Source of the DNA: Abiotrophia sp965245735
GTDB lineage: Bacteria > Bacillota > Bacilli > Lactobacillales > Aerococcaceae
Direction: 5' to 3'
Length of the DNA: 64,000 bases
Assembly (NCBI GenBank): GCA_965245735.1
Contig: CBDFAX010000001.1
Location: forward strand, 1-64,000
Position 1 is the stretch's first letter. Each line of letters begins with the position of its first letter. A model generated the notes under the pieces. The model worked only from the letters and a program-made list of their open reading frames with translations. It was not told where the DNA came from and searched no databases. Shown piece after piece: positions 16,675 through 25,428 of this stretch. Both the position numbers and the translations under genes were made by a program.

Positions 16675-18348
16675 ATGTCAGCAACACACAAGCCAATTAT
16701 CCCCCATGGCCCAGTCCCAAGTCCCGCTCAATGGGCCTATCATCAAGATGAATTAGCAGCCTTCATTCACTTCGGTCCCAATACTTTCAATGACCGAGAG
16801 TGGGGGACCGGGACAGAGTCACCAGAAGACTTTAATCCTAGTGACTTTGATGCTTACCAATGGGTTCGCGTGCTTAAGGAAACAGGCTTCAAACGTCTTA
16901 TTCTGGTGCTCAAACATCACGATGGTTTTGTCCTCTATCCTTCAGCCTATACGGATCACAGTGTCAAAGCTAGTCCCTGGCGACTAGGGCAGGGGGATGT
17001 CTTGGCTGAGGTATCGGCTGCAGCCAATCGCTATGATCTGCCCCTTGGCTTCTATCTATCGCCTTGGGATGCCCACCATCCTGATTATCATGTTGATCGC
17101 CAGGAGGCCTATAACGACTATTACTTTAAGCAATTGCAAGAGTTGTTCGAGAATCCAGCTTACGGCTATCAAGGGCGCTTCGTCGAAGTCTGGTTAGATG
17201 GCGCGCGTGGCGAAGGGGCCCAAGCCGTGACTTATGATTTTAAACGTTGGTTCGACTATATTGATTCGCAAGGTTATCCTATCGCAATCTTCTCAACAGA
17301 ACCGACCGCTTTGCGCTGGGTAGGCAACGAACGTGGCTACGGAGGCGACCCACTCTGGCAGAAGGTGAAGACTGACCGTCTACGGCAGGGGGATGTTGAT
17401 TATCTCAACCATGGGGATCCTGAAGGGGACCTCTACTCCCTAGCTGAGGTGGATGTTTCCATCCGCCCAGGCTGGTTCTATCATGATAACCAGCAACCAA
17501 AGTCAGTGGCTGAACTGATGGATATTTACCTTCATTCGGTTGGCAAAGGGAGCCCACTTCTACTTAATATCCCGCCTGATCGGCGAGGCCAGTTTGCTGA
17601 GGCAGATATTGAGGTTCTACGAGACTTCCAGCTTGCGCGGCAAGCCCTCTATGAGACCAATTATTTAGCAGGTGGCCAAGTCCTAGATAGCAATGGGCAG
17701 TCGCAGAATCAATTACTAGATCAATCGGGTCTTTGGCAGGCTTCTGTTTGCCATGATAACCTGCTAGAGTTAGTCCTACCTCAAGTTGCTAGCTTGGACC
17801 TAGTCCAAATTCAAGAAGCCATTCAGTATGGTCAACGGGTGTCAGCCTTTCATATTGATTACTTAGATCAAGCAGGCCAGTGGCAACCATTTGCACAAGG
17901 TCATACCCTAGGCTATCGTCGGCTAGTTAAAGGGCCGCTAGTTCAGACTCAGCGTCTACGACTGGTACTTGATCAGGCGCAAGCTGCACCAATCCTGAGT
18001 GGCCTAGCAGTCTACCGTTGGCCAGATCAAGCCAAGACTCAGCAAACATCAAATGAAGTGACTTTTGGGCAAGCTTGCTATAAGGGGACTAAAGGTCAAC
18101 CTTTGACCGTTACTTTGCTTCGACAAGGGGATTTGAGTCAGGTACTTAAGATTAAACTTGCTACTGAACCTGGGACTGGCGTACATGGACGCGTTTATGA
18201 GGACGCCCAATACCAGGTAAGCTTTGAAGTGGGTCAGGAAGTGGCTCAGCTCCAAATTCCTAGCCTCTATTATGCTCAAGACCAAGCACATGATTTCTAT
18301 CTAAAAATCCTGCCGGATGGACCTAAAACCAGACTACTAGTTCAGTAA
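16675..18348 (+). CDS. Alpha-L-fucosidase, GH29 family
   Basis: Retaining glycosidase that releases alpha-linked L-fucose. The 557 residues have a GH29 barrel (about 1-325): ILVLKHHDGFVLYPS, LGFYLSPWDAHHPDY, and VEVWLDGARGEG whose Asp is the expected nucleophile. Beta-sandwich domains follow. The short length and motif spacing suggest the GH29-B (alpha-1,3/1,4) type, which is inference. There is no signal peptide, so it acts on imported or short oligosaccharides. AAAAGGAG precedes ATG. It has its own promoter and no transporter beside it. Confidence 0.88.
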   Translation: MSATHKPIIPHGPVPSPAQWAYHQDELAAFIHFGPNTFNDREWGTGTESPEDFNPSDFDAYQWVRVLKETGFKRLILVLKHHDGFVLYPSAYTDHSVKASPWRLGQGDVLAEVSAAANRYDLPLGFYLSPWDAHHPDYHVDRQEAYNDYYFKQLQELFENPAYGYQGRFVEVWLDGARGEGAQAVTYDFKRWFDYIDSQGYPIAIFSTEPTALRWVGNERGYGGDPLWQKVKTDRLRQGDVDYLNHGDPEGDLYSLAEVDVSIRPGWFYHDNQQPKSVAELMDIYLHSVGKGSPLLLNIPPDRRGQFAEADIEVLRDFQLARQALYETNYLAGGQVLDSNGQSQNQLLDQSGLWQASVCHDNLLELVLPQVASLDLVQIQEAIQYGQRVSAFHIDYLDQAGQWQPFAQGHTLGYRRLVKGPLVQTQRLRLVLDQAQAAPILSGLAVYRWPDQAKTQQTSNEVTFGQACYKGTKGQPLTVTLLRQGDLSQVLKIKLATEPGTGVHGRVYEDAQYQVSFEVGQEVAQLQIPSLYYAQDQAHDFYLKILPDGPKTRLLVQ

Positions 18349-18384
18349 CAAGGGATTAGGGTTTAATTCTAGTTCAAAATTCTT

Positions 18385-18390
18385 TATAAT
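18385..18390 (+). promoter_or_regulatory. Possible -10 box before the glycosyltransferase gene
   Basis: Perfect TATAAT, 36 bases before the chosen start, without a convincing -35 box. Confidence 0.4.
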
Positions 18391-18425
18391 AAGAGTAGAC
18401 ATTAGCAAAGTAGGTGAAACATCGA

Positions 18426-19631
18426 ATGAATATTGGCTTTTTTACGGATACCTATTTTCCGCAAGTGAGTGGGGTATCGACTTCAGTTAAGCTCCTAAGA
18501 GATGAGTTGGTTCGCCAAGGACATGAAGTCATTATCTTCACTACAACTGATCCCAATGCGAGGCCAGAACCAGGCGTTGTGCGTCTGCCTAGCGTGCCTT
18601 TTGTAAGTTTTGAGGATCGGCGGGTGGCCTATTCAGGTTTCGAACGCTGCCTTAAGATTGCCCGTAATTATCAATTGGATTTGGTCCATACCCATACGGA
18701 ATTCAGCCTGGGTTTGGCGGGCCGTTATGTGGCAAGCCGTCTCAAAATTCCGACTATCCATACCTACCATACCATGTATGAGAACTATACCCATTATATT
18801 CTCAACGGCAAGTTAATCCGCCCTGGCACAGTTAAGGTCTTATCCAAGGTCTTCTGTGACCAAGGAAATGGCGTTATTGCCCCTAGCCTCATGACCAAGG
18901 ACACCTTGACGTCTTATGGCATTAAGGCGCCTATCCGAGTCATTCCAACAGGGGTTGAGATTCCAGAATACAATCCGGAAGGCCGTCAAAGCTTGCGCCA
19001 GAAGTTAGGTTTGAGCCAAGATGATATCGTGCTTCTCTCTCTCTCTCGTCTGTCCAAAGAAAAAAATATCGCGGCAGTCTTGGAAGTCTACCCAAGAGTC
19101 CTAGATAAGTTGCCGCAAGCCAAATTAGTCATTGTAGGCGAGGGACCAGAACGCCCAGTCTTGGAGCAACAGGCAAAGGATTTAGGCATTAAGCCTATCT
19201 TTGTCGGTGAAGTAGAACACAGTCAAGTCTCCGCATATTACCAAATGGCGGACCTCTATATTAATGCCAGCATGTCAGAGTCACAAGGTTTGACCTATTT
19301 GGAGGCTTTTGCCAACCGTCTACCGATTATAGCCAAGCGCAATGATTACTTGGCTGGCATTATGACCAATGATAATTTTGGTGCCTTGTTCGATGATTTT
19401 GAAGATTTCGACCGTGCCATCTTAGATTATTTGGCTAAGATGGAGGCCGGTTTCCGGCCAAATATTGACCGCCAATTGCTTTATCCGCTGTCGCTCGAGC
19501 ATTTTGAGCAACAAGTGGCAGACTTCTATGAGGAAGTGATTAAGCAAAACAAACGTCGTAAGCGGAGTAGTGGCCTAAATAAAGTTGTGGCCGGAGTTAA
19601 GTATCGCTACAAGCAGCTGATGGGAGGTTAA
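18426..19631 (+). CDS. GT4 glycosyltransferase, probable 1,2-diacylglycerol 3-glucosyltransferase
   Basis: The 401 residues have a two-domain GT-B fold. The N-terminal part reads MNIGFFTDTYFPQVSGVSTS with DLVHTHTEFSLGL. The C-terminal donor site holds SRLSKEKNIAAVLE and the EX7E-type stretch MSESQGLTYLEAFA. This matches the family that glucosylates diacylglycerol to make the lipoteichoic acid glycolipid anchor at the inner face of the membrane. ATG 18426, with AGTAGGTG upstream, is preferred over GTG 18414. The partner enzyme (LafB/CpoA type) usually found next to it is absent here. A (TC)7 tract lies in the gene (19034-19047). Confidence 0.85.
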   Translation: MNIGFFTDTYFPQVSGVSTSVKLLRDELVRQGHEVIIFTTTDPNARPEPGVVRLPSVPFVSFEDRRVAYSGFERCLKIARNYQLDLVHTHTEFSLGLAGRYVASRLKIPTIHTYHTMYENYTHYILNGKLIRPGTVKVLSKVFCDQGNGVIAPSLMTKDTLTSYGIKAPIRVIPTGVEIPEYNPEGRQSLRQKLGLSQDDIVLLSLSRLSKEKNIAAVLEVYPRVLDKLPQAKLVIVGEGPERPVLEQQAKDLGIKPIFVGEVEHSQVSAYYQMADLYINASMSESQGLTYLEAFANRLPIIAKRNDYLAGIMTNDNFGALFDDFEDFDRAILDYLAKMEAGFRPNIDRQLLYPLSLEHFEQQVADFYEEVIKQNKRRKRSSGLNKVVAGVKYRYKQLMGG

Positions 19632-19635
19632 GCAG

Positions 19636-20505
19636 ATGGCAAGCGTTGGATTTATTGGCCTAGGTGTTATGGGAGCCGCGATGGCGCGTCACTTGATGGG
19701 CGCGGGTTATCAGCTAGTCTTGTATACGCGGACAAAAGCTAAGGCGGAGCCTTTGTTGCAAGCTGGTGCCCGGTGGGCGGATACGCCCAAAGAGCTAGCC
19801 CAGGCTTGTGACCTAGTTTTTACGATTGTGGGCTATCCTCAGGATGTTGAGAGCACCTATTTTGGTCTAGAGGGTCTCTTTGCCGGCGCCCATCCGGGTA
19901 GTTGTTTCGTGGATATGACCACGTCTACCCCTCAATTAGCAGTTAAAATTGCTGAGAAAGCCCAAGAACTGGGTGTTGAAGCCTTAGATGCACCAGTATC
20001 AGGTGGCGATTTAGGGGCTAGAGAGGCGCGCTTGACCATTATGGTAGGCGGGACCAAGGCGAGCTATGAGCGTGTTTTACCATACTTGGAAGTGATGGGT
20101 AAGACCATTAAGCGCCAGGGTGGTCCGGGTGCTGGTCAACACACTAAGATGGCCAATCAGATTATGATTGCTGGGACCATGACGGGGCTGACTGAGATGT
20201 TGGTCTATGCTAAGGCGGCGGGCTTAAGCCTTGATTCTGTCTTAGAGACTGTTGGGGCCGGCAGTGCATCCAACTGGTCCATGACCAACTATGCACCTCG
20301 TATCTTGCGACAAGACTATTCACCAGGCTTCTTCGCTAAGCATTTCAAGAAAGATTTAGGTATTGCCTTGAATGAGGCAAAGGCTATGGGCTTGGATTTA
20401 CCAGCTACCAGTCTGGCTTGGCAACTCTACGATAAACTCTGTGCAGCTGGCCATGAAGATGATGGGACCCAGGCGCTTATCAAATTATGGTGGCAGTCAG
20501 AGTGA
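19636..20505 (+). CDS. NAD(P)-dependent beta-hydroxyacid dehydrogenase family oxidoreductase
   Basis: The 289 residues have an N-terminal Rossmann fold (GFIGLGVMGAAMARHLMGAG), the substrate-binding signature DAPVSGGDLGAR, and the catalytic-Lys helix GQHTKMANQIMIAG. The C-terminal all-helical dimer domain has the conserved FFAKHFKKDLGIALNEAK. This is the 3-hydroxyisobutyrate / tartronate-semialdehyde reductase family; the substrate cannot be set from sequence. It starts 5 bases after the glycosyltransferase with GGGAGG upstream, so they are probably co-transcribed. Confidence 0.88.
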   Translation: MASVGFIGLGVMGAAMARHLMGAGYQLVLYTRTKAKAEPLLQAGARWADTPKELAQACDLVFTIVGYPQDVESTYFGLEGLFAGAHPGSCFVDMTTSTPQLAVKIAEKAQELGVEALDAPVSGGDLGAREARLTIMVGGTKASYERVLPYLEVMGKTIKRQGGPGAGQHTKMANQIMIAGTMTGLTEMLVYAKAAGLSLDSVLETVGAGSASNWSMTNYAPRILRQDYSPGFFAKHFKKDLGIALNEAKAMGLDLPATSLAWQLYDKLCAAGHEDDGTQALIKLWWQSE

Positions 20506-20510
20506 GAAAC

Positions 20511-20539
20511 TTGCGTCTAGCTTGAAAGTAAGATATGAT
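20511..20539 (+). promoter_or_regulatory. Probable promoter of the DUF1797 gene
   Basis: TTGCGT (20511-20516), a 17-base spacer, TATGAT (20534-20539). Confidence 0.5.
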
Positions 20540-20631
20540 AACATTGTAGTTTGAGGAATGTTGTCCAGACTTTGCCTCATAGCGAGAAATCGTAGCGCAA
20601 TGGGCAGCAGAGTTAAGAATGGAGTGAAACT

Positions 20632-20859
20632 ATGAAAAGTTCAGTATTAAATGGGATTATCCAACGTTTAGAAGCTATGACCCATACCGAAAGTGACGTA
20701 GAAGTACGCCGCTTCGAGATTGAAGGCGTGGAAAAATGCCAAGTGGCTTATGTAAAAGAAAGCGACACCTTTGAACTGACTGACCACCAATCTGGGTCTG
20801 TCTTCCAATACGATGACATCGACCTAGTAGCAATCGAAATTTTCGAGATGTTAGGTTAA
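20632..20859 (+). CDS. DUF1797 family protein (YkuJ-like)
   Basis: A 75-residue acidic protein matching the small Firmicute family typified by B. subtilis YkuJ: an N-terminal helix (GIIQRLEAM), then strands (VRRFEIEGVEKCQVAYV, TFELTDHQSG) and a final FDxxDxVAIEIFEML-type helix. Function is unknown in the family. It has its own promoter and terminator. Confidence 0.85.
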   Translation: MKSSVLNGIIQRLEAMTHTESDVEVRRFEIEGVEKCQVAYVKESDTFELTDHQSGSVFQYDDIDLVAIEIFEMLG

Positions 20860-20871
20860 TAAATGAGACAA

Positions 20872-20909
20872 AGAGGTTAGGGCCATGGCTCCTAGCCTCT
20901 TTTAATTTG
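20872..20909 (+). terminator. Terminator after the DUF1797 gene
   Basis: AGAGGTTAGG (20872-20881) / CCTAGCCTCT (20891-20900) with one wobble pair, then TTTAATTT. Confidence 0.85.
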
Positions 20910-20982
20910 CTGGTAGGCTTAAGTAGAAGCTTAAGGTTTGATTAAAGCCGACGAAATCAAGGACGAGCGGGCTTTCTTATGC

Positions 20983-20988
20983 TATAAT
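20983..20988 (+). promoter_or_regulatory. Extended -10 promoter of the yqeG operon
   Basis: TGC-TATAAT, 33 bases before yqeG. There is no good -35 hexamer, as is usual for extended -10 promoters. Confidence 0.6.
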
Positions 20989-21021
20989 GGAAGTGATAGA
21001 CTTTAAAGGAGCAATGTGTGA

Positions 21022-21546
21022 ATGAAACGCTACATAACGCCAAGTTGGACTATTAACTCGGTCTATGATATCCAGCCCCAAGACCTGCTCAAGCGGGGCT
21101 ATGGGGCGGCCATTATTGACCTAGATAATACCGTCATTGCTTGGAATAATATGAACTATACAGAAGAAATGGCAGACTGGATTAGCCGTATGACGCAAGC
21201 CGGTGTTAAGATTTATATCTTATCCAACAATAAGGTGGAGCGAGTTGCCAAGGTGGCTGAACCACTAGGAATTCCCTATAAGGCCGGGGCGCTCAAACCT
21301 CGCCGTAAGAATTTCCAGGTGGCTTTGGATGCTTTGGGAACTAGTCAGGCTAATACTATTATGATTGGCGACCAAATCATGACCGATATTATCGGGGCTA
21401 ACCGAGCTAAAATGGCTAGCATTTTAGTCAAACCAATCGCTCGTAACGACAACTTCTATACTTGGGCCAATCGGGCTATTGAACGACTTGCGCTTAAGTT
21501 AGTCGGCATTAAACGCAAAGGTGACTGGGGGGATCAACTTGACTGA
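21022..21546 (+). CDS. yqeG: YqeG family HAD IIIA-type phosphatase
   Basis: The 174 residues have HAD motif I as DLDNTVIAWN (nucleophile and acid/base Asp), motif II as ILSNNK, and the later motif as IGDQIMTDIIGANRAKM. The biological substrate is not established. AAAGGA lies 11 bases before ATG. It is first in the conserved yqeG-yqeH-yhbY-nadD-yqeK-rsfS-yqeM cluster and overlaps yqeH by 8 bases. Confidence 0.93.
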   Translation: MKRYITPSWTINSVYDIQPQDLLKRGYGAAIIDLDNTVIAWNNMNYTEEMADWISRMTQAGVKIYILSNNKVERVAKVAEPLGIPYKAGALKPRRKNFQVALDALGTSQANTIMIGDQIMTDIIGANRAKMASILVKPIARNDNFYTWANRAIERLALKLVGIKRKGDWGDQLD

Positions 21547-22651
21547 GGAACACTACCAATGTATCGGCTGTGGGGCAACAATCCAGAGTCAAGACCCTGA
21601 GCAAGCCGGTTATTTACCAGCTTCTGCCCTAGCCAAAGGCTTAGAAAAAGGGCAGTTTTACTGCCAACGTTGCTTTAAGTTGCGCCACTACAATGAATTA
21701 CAAGACCTGCAAATTCCTGACCAAGTCTTCCTAGACAAGCTCAGCGAAATTGCCCATGATGATGCCTTGATTATCAATGTCTTAGATATCTTCGATGTCG
21801 AAGGCAGTCTCATCCATGGCTTGGCTCGTTTTATTGGTAACCAACCTTTTGTGGTTTTCGGGAATAAATTCGACTTACTCCCTAAGGTGACCCGTCAGAA
21901 TCGCGTCAAGCATTGGCTCAAAGGCATTTTGGCTGACAATGGCCTCTTTCCACAAGATATTATCCTTGGGAGCGCCCATAAGGGCCATACCCTAACCGAA
22001 CTGATGGAATTGATTGAAGCCAATATCCATGACCGTAATATTTATATTGTTGGTGTTACCAATGTGGGTAAGTCTACGCTGATTAATCAGCTTCTAGCTC
22101 ATTATGGTGGGGAGGGGCAGATTATTACGACCTCCAACCATCCAGGTACGACTTTGGATATGATTCATATCCCCTTGACGCCTGATCACGCTATTATTGA
22201 TACACCAGGGATTATCCACCGTACCCAGCTAGCCCATTATCTATCGCGGGAGGCCATGCGTAAGCTCTTGCCAAGCAAGCCTTTCAAACCTATGACTTTC
22301 CAGCTTAATGCGGGACAGACCATTTTCTTAGCAGGTGTTGGACGAGTTGATTTTGAAAAAGGGGAGCGGACCTCCTTTACCTATTATGTCTCCAAGGATT
22401 GCTACCTACACCGCACCAAGTTGGACAAGGCGGATGCCTTCTATGCCCAACACAAAGGTGGCTTACTAAACCCACCTAGTGAGGATGAAGCTGCTGATTT
22501 TCCTGACTTAGTGGCAAAGGAATTAACCCTCAGTCAGGACCAAGATGTGGCCATCTCAGGTCTAGGTTGGTTCAGCGTGAATCGTCCTGTCCGTGTGACG
22601 GTTTGGGTACCCAAAGGGGTAGCAGTAACCGTTCGCGACGCTATTATTTAA
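21539..22651 (+). CDS. yqeH: Ribosome biogenesis GTPase YqeH
   Basis: Circularly permuted GTPase needed for 30S assembly. The 370 residues begin with a four-Cys zinc finger (CIGCG .. CQRC). The G motifs follow in permuted order: G4 GNKFDLL, G5 SAHKG, G1 GVTNVGKSTLI, G3 DTPG, then a C-terminal RNA-binding domain. The frame opens at GTG 21521, but TTG 21539 with a GGGGGGAT stretch upstream starts MTEEHYQCIGCG, the usual position relative to the zinc finger. Start choice is moderately sure. Confidence 0.94.
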   Translation: MTEEHYQCIGCGATIQSQDPEQAGYLPASALAKGLEKGQFYCQRCFKLRHYNELQDLQIPDQVFLDKLSEIAHDDALIINVLDIFDVEGSLIHGLARFIGNQPFVVFGNKFDLLPKVTRQNRVKHWLKGILADNGLFPQDIILGSAHKGHTLTELMELIEANIHDRNIYIVGVTNVGKSTLINQLLAHYGGEGQIITTSNHPGTTLDMIHIPLTPDHAIIDTPGIIHRTQLAHYLSREAMRKLLPSKPFKPMTFQLNAGQTIFLAGVGRVDFEKGERTSFTYYVSKDCYLHRTKLDKADAFYAQHKGGLLNPPSEDEAADFPDLVAKELTLSQDQDVAISGLGWFSVNRPVRVTVWVPKGVAVTVRDAII

Positions 22652-22673
22652 GAAAGACAAGAGGGACAAGCAA

Positions 22674-22991
22674 GTGACATCACTTAACAAGAAACAAGTT
22701 AACCATCTTAAAAAGATTGCTCATCACGAAAAACCAATTTTTCAGATGGGCAAGGAAGGTCTAGGCCAAACTTTCGTTGATCAGGTGGATCAGGCCTTGA
22801 CAAAGCGGGAACTAATTAAGTTTAAGGTCCTGCAGAATAGCGAAGAAGAAATTCGGGAAGTAACGGCAGAGATTGCCGATGCCCTTGATGCCCATGTGGT
22901 TCAGGTTATCGGCCACACAGGCGTGCTCTACCGACCTTCTCATATTGCCAAATATCAGAAATTATCTGCTGATATTAAGAAAATCAAGTAA
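22674..22991 (+). CDS. yhbY: YhbY/CRM-domain RNA-binding protein
   Basis: A single CRM domain (105 residues) with LNKKQVNHLKKIAHHEKPIF, the GxxG-type loop MGKEGLG, and the TGVLYRPS end. The family associates with pre-50S particles. GTG 22674 with GAGGG 9 bases upstream. It sits between two genes of the ribosome/NAD cluster. Confidence 0.93.
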   Translation: MTSLNKKQVNHLKKIAHHEKPIFQMGKEGLGQTFVDQVDQALTKRELIKFKVLQNSEEEIREVTAEIADALDAHVVQVIGHTGVLYRPSHIAKYQKLSADIKKIK

Positions 22992-23044
22992 GACCATGCC
23001 CATACTTGGGCTGACTTAAGCCAATCATTCAAAGAGGTGATCGC

Positions 23045-23701
23045 ATGATGACACAAACGGAAACCCTAGGTAAGACCCTGACTAGCCTGGCTCAAGAAGT
23101 GCAGGTTCAGGGGCCTAAACGCATTGGCATACTAGGTGGTGCCTTTAACCCACCACATTTAGGTCATTTGCTACTAGCCGAGCAGGTGGGAAAGGAATTG
23201 GAATTAGACGAAGTCTGGTTCATGCCGGTAGCCAAGCGTCACTACGAGCAAGAGGGGACAGATGTGCCCGTCATTCATCGGCTCAAGATGGTGCAACTGG
23301 CCATTCAGGACAATCCCTTCTTCAAGATTCAACCTTATGAACTTTTGCATGGCGACAAACTTTTTACAGTCGATACCATGCGTTATTTCCGTCGCCTCTT
23401 CCCAGACGCTCAGTTCTATTACCTGATGGGAGCAGACCGAGCTCAGAAATTACATAAATGGCATCAGATTGAGCAATTAGCTGAGCTAGTCCAATTTGTG
23501 GCGCAAAAGCCAGTCGGGACGCCTATGCCCGAGACCGAGTGGCCGGTTGATTGGGTAGAAGCCCCAACCTTGCCTGTCAGTTCAACCGATATTCGCTTGC
23601 GGGTCTTCTGTGACCAAAGCATTCGCTATCAAGTGCCTAAGGTGGTGGCTGACTATATTGAAGCCCAAGGACTCTACAAAACGGCCTTTGGTCGAGCATA
23701 G
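23045..23701 (+). CDS. nadD: Nicotinate-nucleotide adenylyltransferase
   Basis: Makes deamido-NAD from nicotinate mononucleotide and ATP. The 218 residues have a leader of about 25 residues, then GILGGAFNPPHLGHLLLAEQ (nucleotidyltransferase HxGH) and the VSSTDIRLR signature (variant of ISSTxIR). AGAGGTGA precedes two adjacent ATGs (23045, 23048). It is followed after 12 bases by yqeK. Confidence 0.95.
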   Translation: MMTQTETLGKTLTSLAQEVQVQGPKRIGILGGAFNPPHLGHLLLAEQVGKELELDEVWFMPVAKRHYEQEGTDVPVIHRLKMVQLAIQDNPFFKIQPYELLHGDKLFTVDTMRYFRRLFPDAQFYYLMGADRAQKLHKWHQIEQLAELVQFVAQKPVGTPMPETEWPVDWVEAPTLPVSSTDIRLRVFCDQSIRYQVPKVVADYIEAQGLYKTAFGRA

Positions 23702-23713
23702 GGGGAGGCAGAC

Positions 23714-24292
23714 ATGACTTATTGGAATACCAATCGTCAGGCCTTCTTGGATGATTTGGCTCAACGTATCAAGCCAAAACGTTATCAGCACGTTCTGAGG
23801 GTGGAGCAGACGGCTATTGAATTGGCTGAACGCTATGGAGCGGATGTCGAAGCGGTCAGCATTGCAGCTTTAGCTCATGACTATGCCAAAGACTTGGACG
23901 TGGAGCAGGCGCGTGTTCTGGCTCAGACTTTTTGGCCGCAAGTGGATTTAAGTCAAGAGGGCAGCAACATTCTACATGGTCCTGCCGCAGCTCAAATCCT
24001 TATGGACCGCTATGGTGTGACTGACCGTCGCATCCTAGAAGCGGTGGCTGGCCACACTGTGGGCTGGTATCAATTTGATTTAATCGGCAAGATTCTTTAT
24101 CTAGCTGACTATATGGAGCCAGGCCGTGATTTTCCAGGTGTGGAAATAGCTAGGGAGCTTGCTGCAACTGATTTGGATGCGGCATGCTGGTACAAAATCA
24201 AACGCACTTTAACTTATTTAATTGACAAGGAAAAACCTCTCTTTGATGGGGCGGTAGAAATCTACAACCGTTGGTGCCAAGAGGGGATTTAG
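23714..24292 (+). CDS. yqeK: HD-domain hydrolase YqeK (symmetrical Ap4A hydrolase family)
   Basis: The 192 residues form an HD metal-dependent phosphohydrolase with HVLRVEQTAIELAERYG, the AALAHDYAKDL motif, HGPAAAQI and AVAGHTVG. YqeK proteins cleave diadenosine tetraphosphate symmetrically to ADP. GGGGGAGG lies upstream of ATG. The nadD-yqeK-rsfS order is the standard Firmicute arrangement. Confidence 0.93.
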   Translation: MTYWNTNRQAFLDDLAQRIKPKRYQHVLRVEQTAIELAERYGADVEAVSIAALAHDYAKDLDVEQARVLAQTFWPQVDLSQEGSNILHGPAAAQILMDRYGVTDRRILEAVAGHTVGWYQFDLIGKILYLADYMEPGRDFPGVEIARELAATDLDAACWYKIKRTLTYLIDKEKPLFDGAVEIYNRWCQEGI

Positions 24293-24301
24293 GAGGAACC
24301 T

Positions 24302-24667
24302 ATGACAAAAACAGCTTTAGAAATTTTAGAATTAGCCGTTCGGGCAGCTGATGACCGTTTGGCTCAAGACATCGTGGCCTTAGATGTACGCAATGTGACT
24401 CCTATTGCCGACTACTTTGTAGTTACGCATGCGCGCAACGATAAACAATTGGATGCCATTGTGGACTCTATCGTAGAGGCGGCCCACAAGGAAGGCCTAG
24501 AAGTCAAGAACGTCGAAGGTAAAGACGGTGGTAAGTGGGTTCTGATTGACTTAGTGGAAGTCATTATCCATGTCTTCCATTACACTGAACGCGACCACTA
24601 CAATTTAGAGAAATTATGGCGAGATGCACCCTTAGTGGATGTTAGCGCCTGGGTTAGTGCCCAATGA
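24302..24667 (+). CDS. rsfS: Ribosomal silencing factor RsfS
   Basis: 121 residues of the RsfS/Iojap/YbeB family. It binds ribosomal protein L14 and blocks subunit joining when nutrients are scarce. Conserved DVRNVTPIADYFVV, EGKDGGKWVLIDLVEVIIHVF and the tyrosine-rich YNLEKLW are present. GGAGG precedes ATG. It overlaps the next gene by 4 bases. Confidence 0.96.
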   Translation: MTKTALEILELAVRAADDRLAQDIVALDVRNVTPIADYFVVTHARNDKQLDAIVDSIVEAAHKEGLEVKNVEGKDGGKWVLIDLVEVIIHVFHYTERDHYNLEKLWRDAPLVDVSAWVSAQ

Positions 24668-25404
24668 CCACCGGTAACTTCAGTCAAATAGCCCATGTCT
24701 ACGACCACTTCAATGATTTAGAAATCTATGAACGCTGGTTGGACTTTACCTTGACTAGCCGGGATCAAGCTCCAGGCAAGGTTTTAGATGCTGCCTGTGG
24801 GACGGGCTGGTTCACTCAGCTTTTGGCGCCTTTCTGTGGCCAAATCTTAGGCTTTGACTACGACCCGGCCATGATTAAGGTAGCCCAGGAAGAGCCAGGC
24901 AACAGTGAGAATTCTGCATATCTGGTAGCGGATCTTTTGGATTTGAGTGCCTTAGACCAAGATTATGATCTCATCACTTGTTATGCGGACTCTCTTTGTT
25001 TCTTGGCCGATCCTGACCAGGTAGCCAAAGCCTTGAAAGAGTTATTTGGGCGATTGGCTCCAGGGGGGCAACTTTTGTTTGACGTTTGGACACCACAACA
25101 AATTGAGAATTTTGATGGTTTTTCTTACTTTGATAGTGACGACCGCTATGCCTTGCTGTGGGATAGTGAGTCGAATTTGGATCAATTAAGTGTACAACAC
25201 TACCTGACGGTTTTTGAACAAGTTGGGCGCTATTATCAAAGGACAGACGTCAGCTTAGAAGAAAGAACCTATCCCCTAGCTTGGTACCAGTCAGCGCTGA
25301 AAGAAGCCGGCTTTAGCCAGGTAGAAGTACTAGTGGACTTCGGCCAGGCCTATTATCAGGAAGGGCAGACGGCTGACCGTTGGTTCTTCCGTGCTAGTAA
25401 GTAA
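24664..25404 (+). CDS. Class I SAM-dependent methyltransferase (YqeM type)
   Basis: The 246 residues have motif I as VLDAACGTGWFTQLLAP, motif II region GFDYDPAMIKVAQ, and a Methyltransf_25-like core. The start overlaps the rsfS stop (ATGA), matching yqeL-yqeM in Bacillus. Substrate unknown. Confidence 0.9.
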   Translation: MTTGNFSQIAHVYDHFNDLEIYERWLDFTLTSRDQAPGKVLDAACGTGWFTQLLAPFCGQILGFDYDPAMIKVAQEEPGNSENSAYLVADLLDLSALDQDYDLITCYADSLCFLADPDQVAKALKELFGRLAPGGQLLFDVWTPQQIENFDGFSYFDSDDRYALLWDSESNLDQLSVQHYLTVFEQVGRYYQRTDVSLEERTYPLAWYQSALKEAGFSQVEVLVDFGQAYYQEGQTADRWFFRASK

Positions 25405-25428
25405 GGAGTCAGGAAAGGAGGCTAGGAC

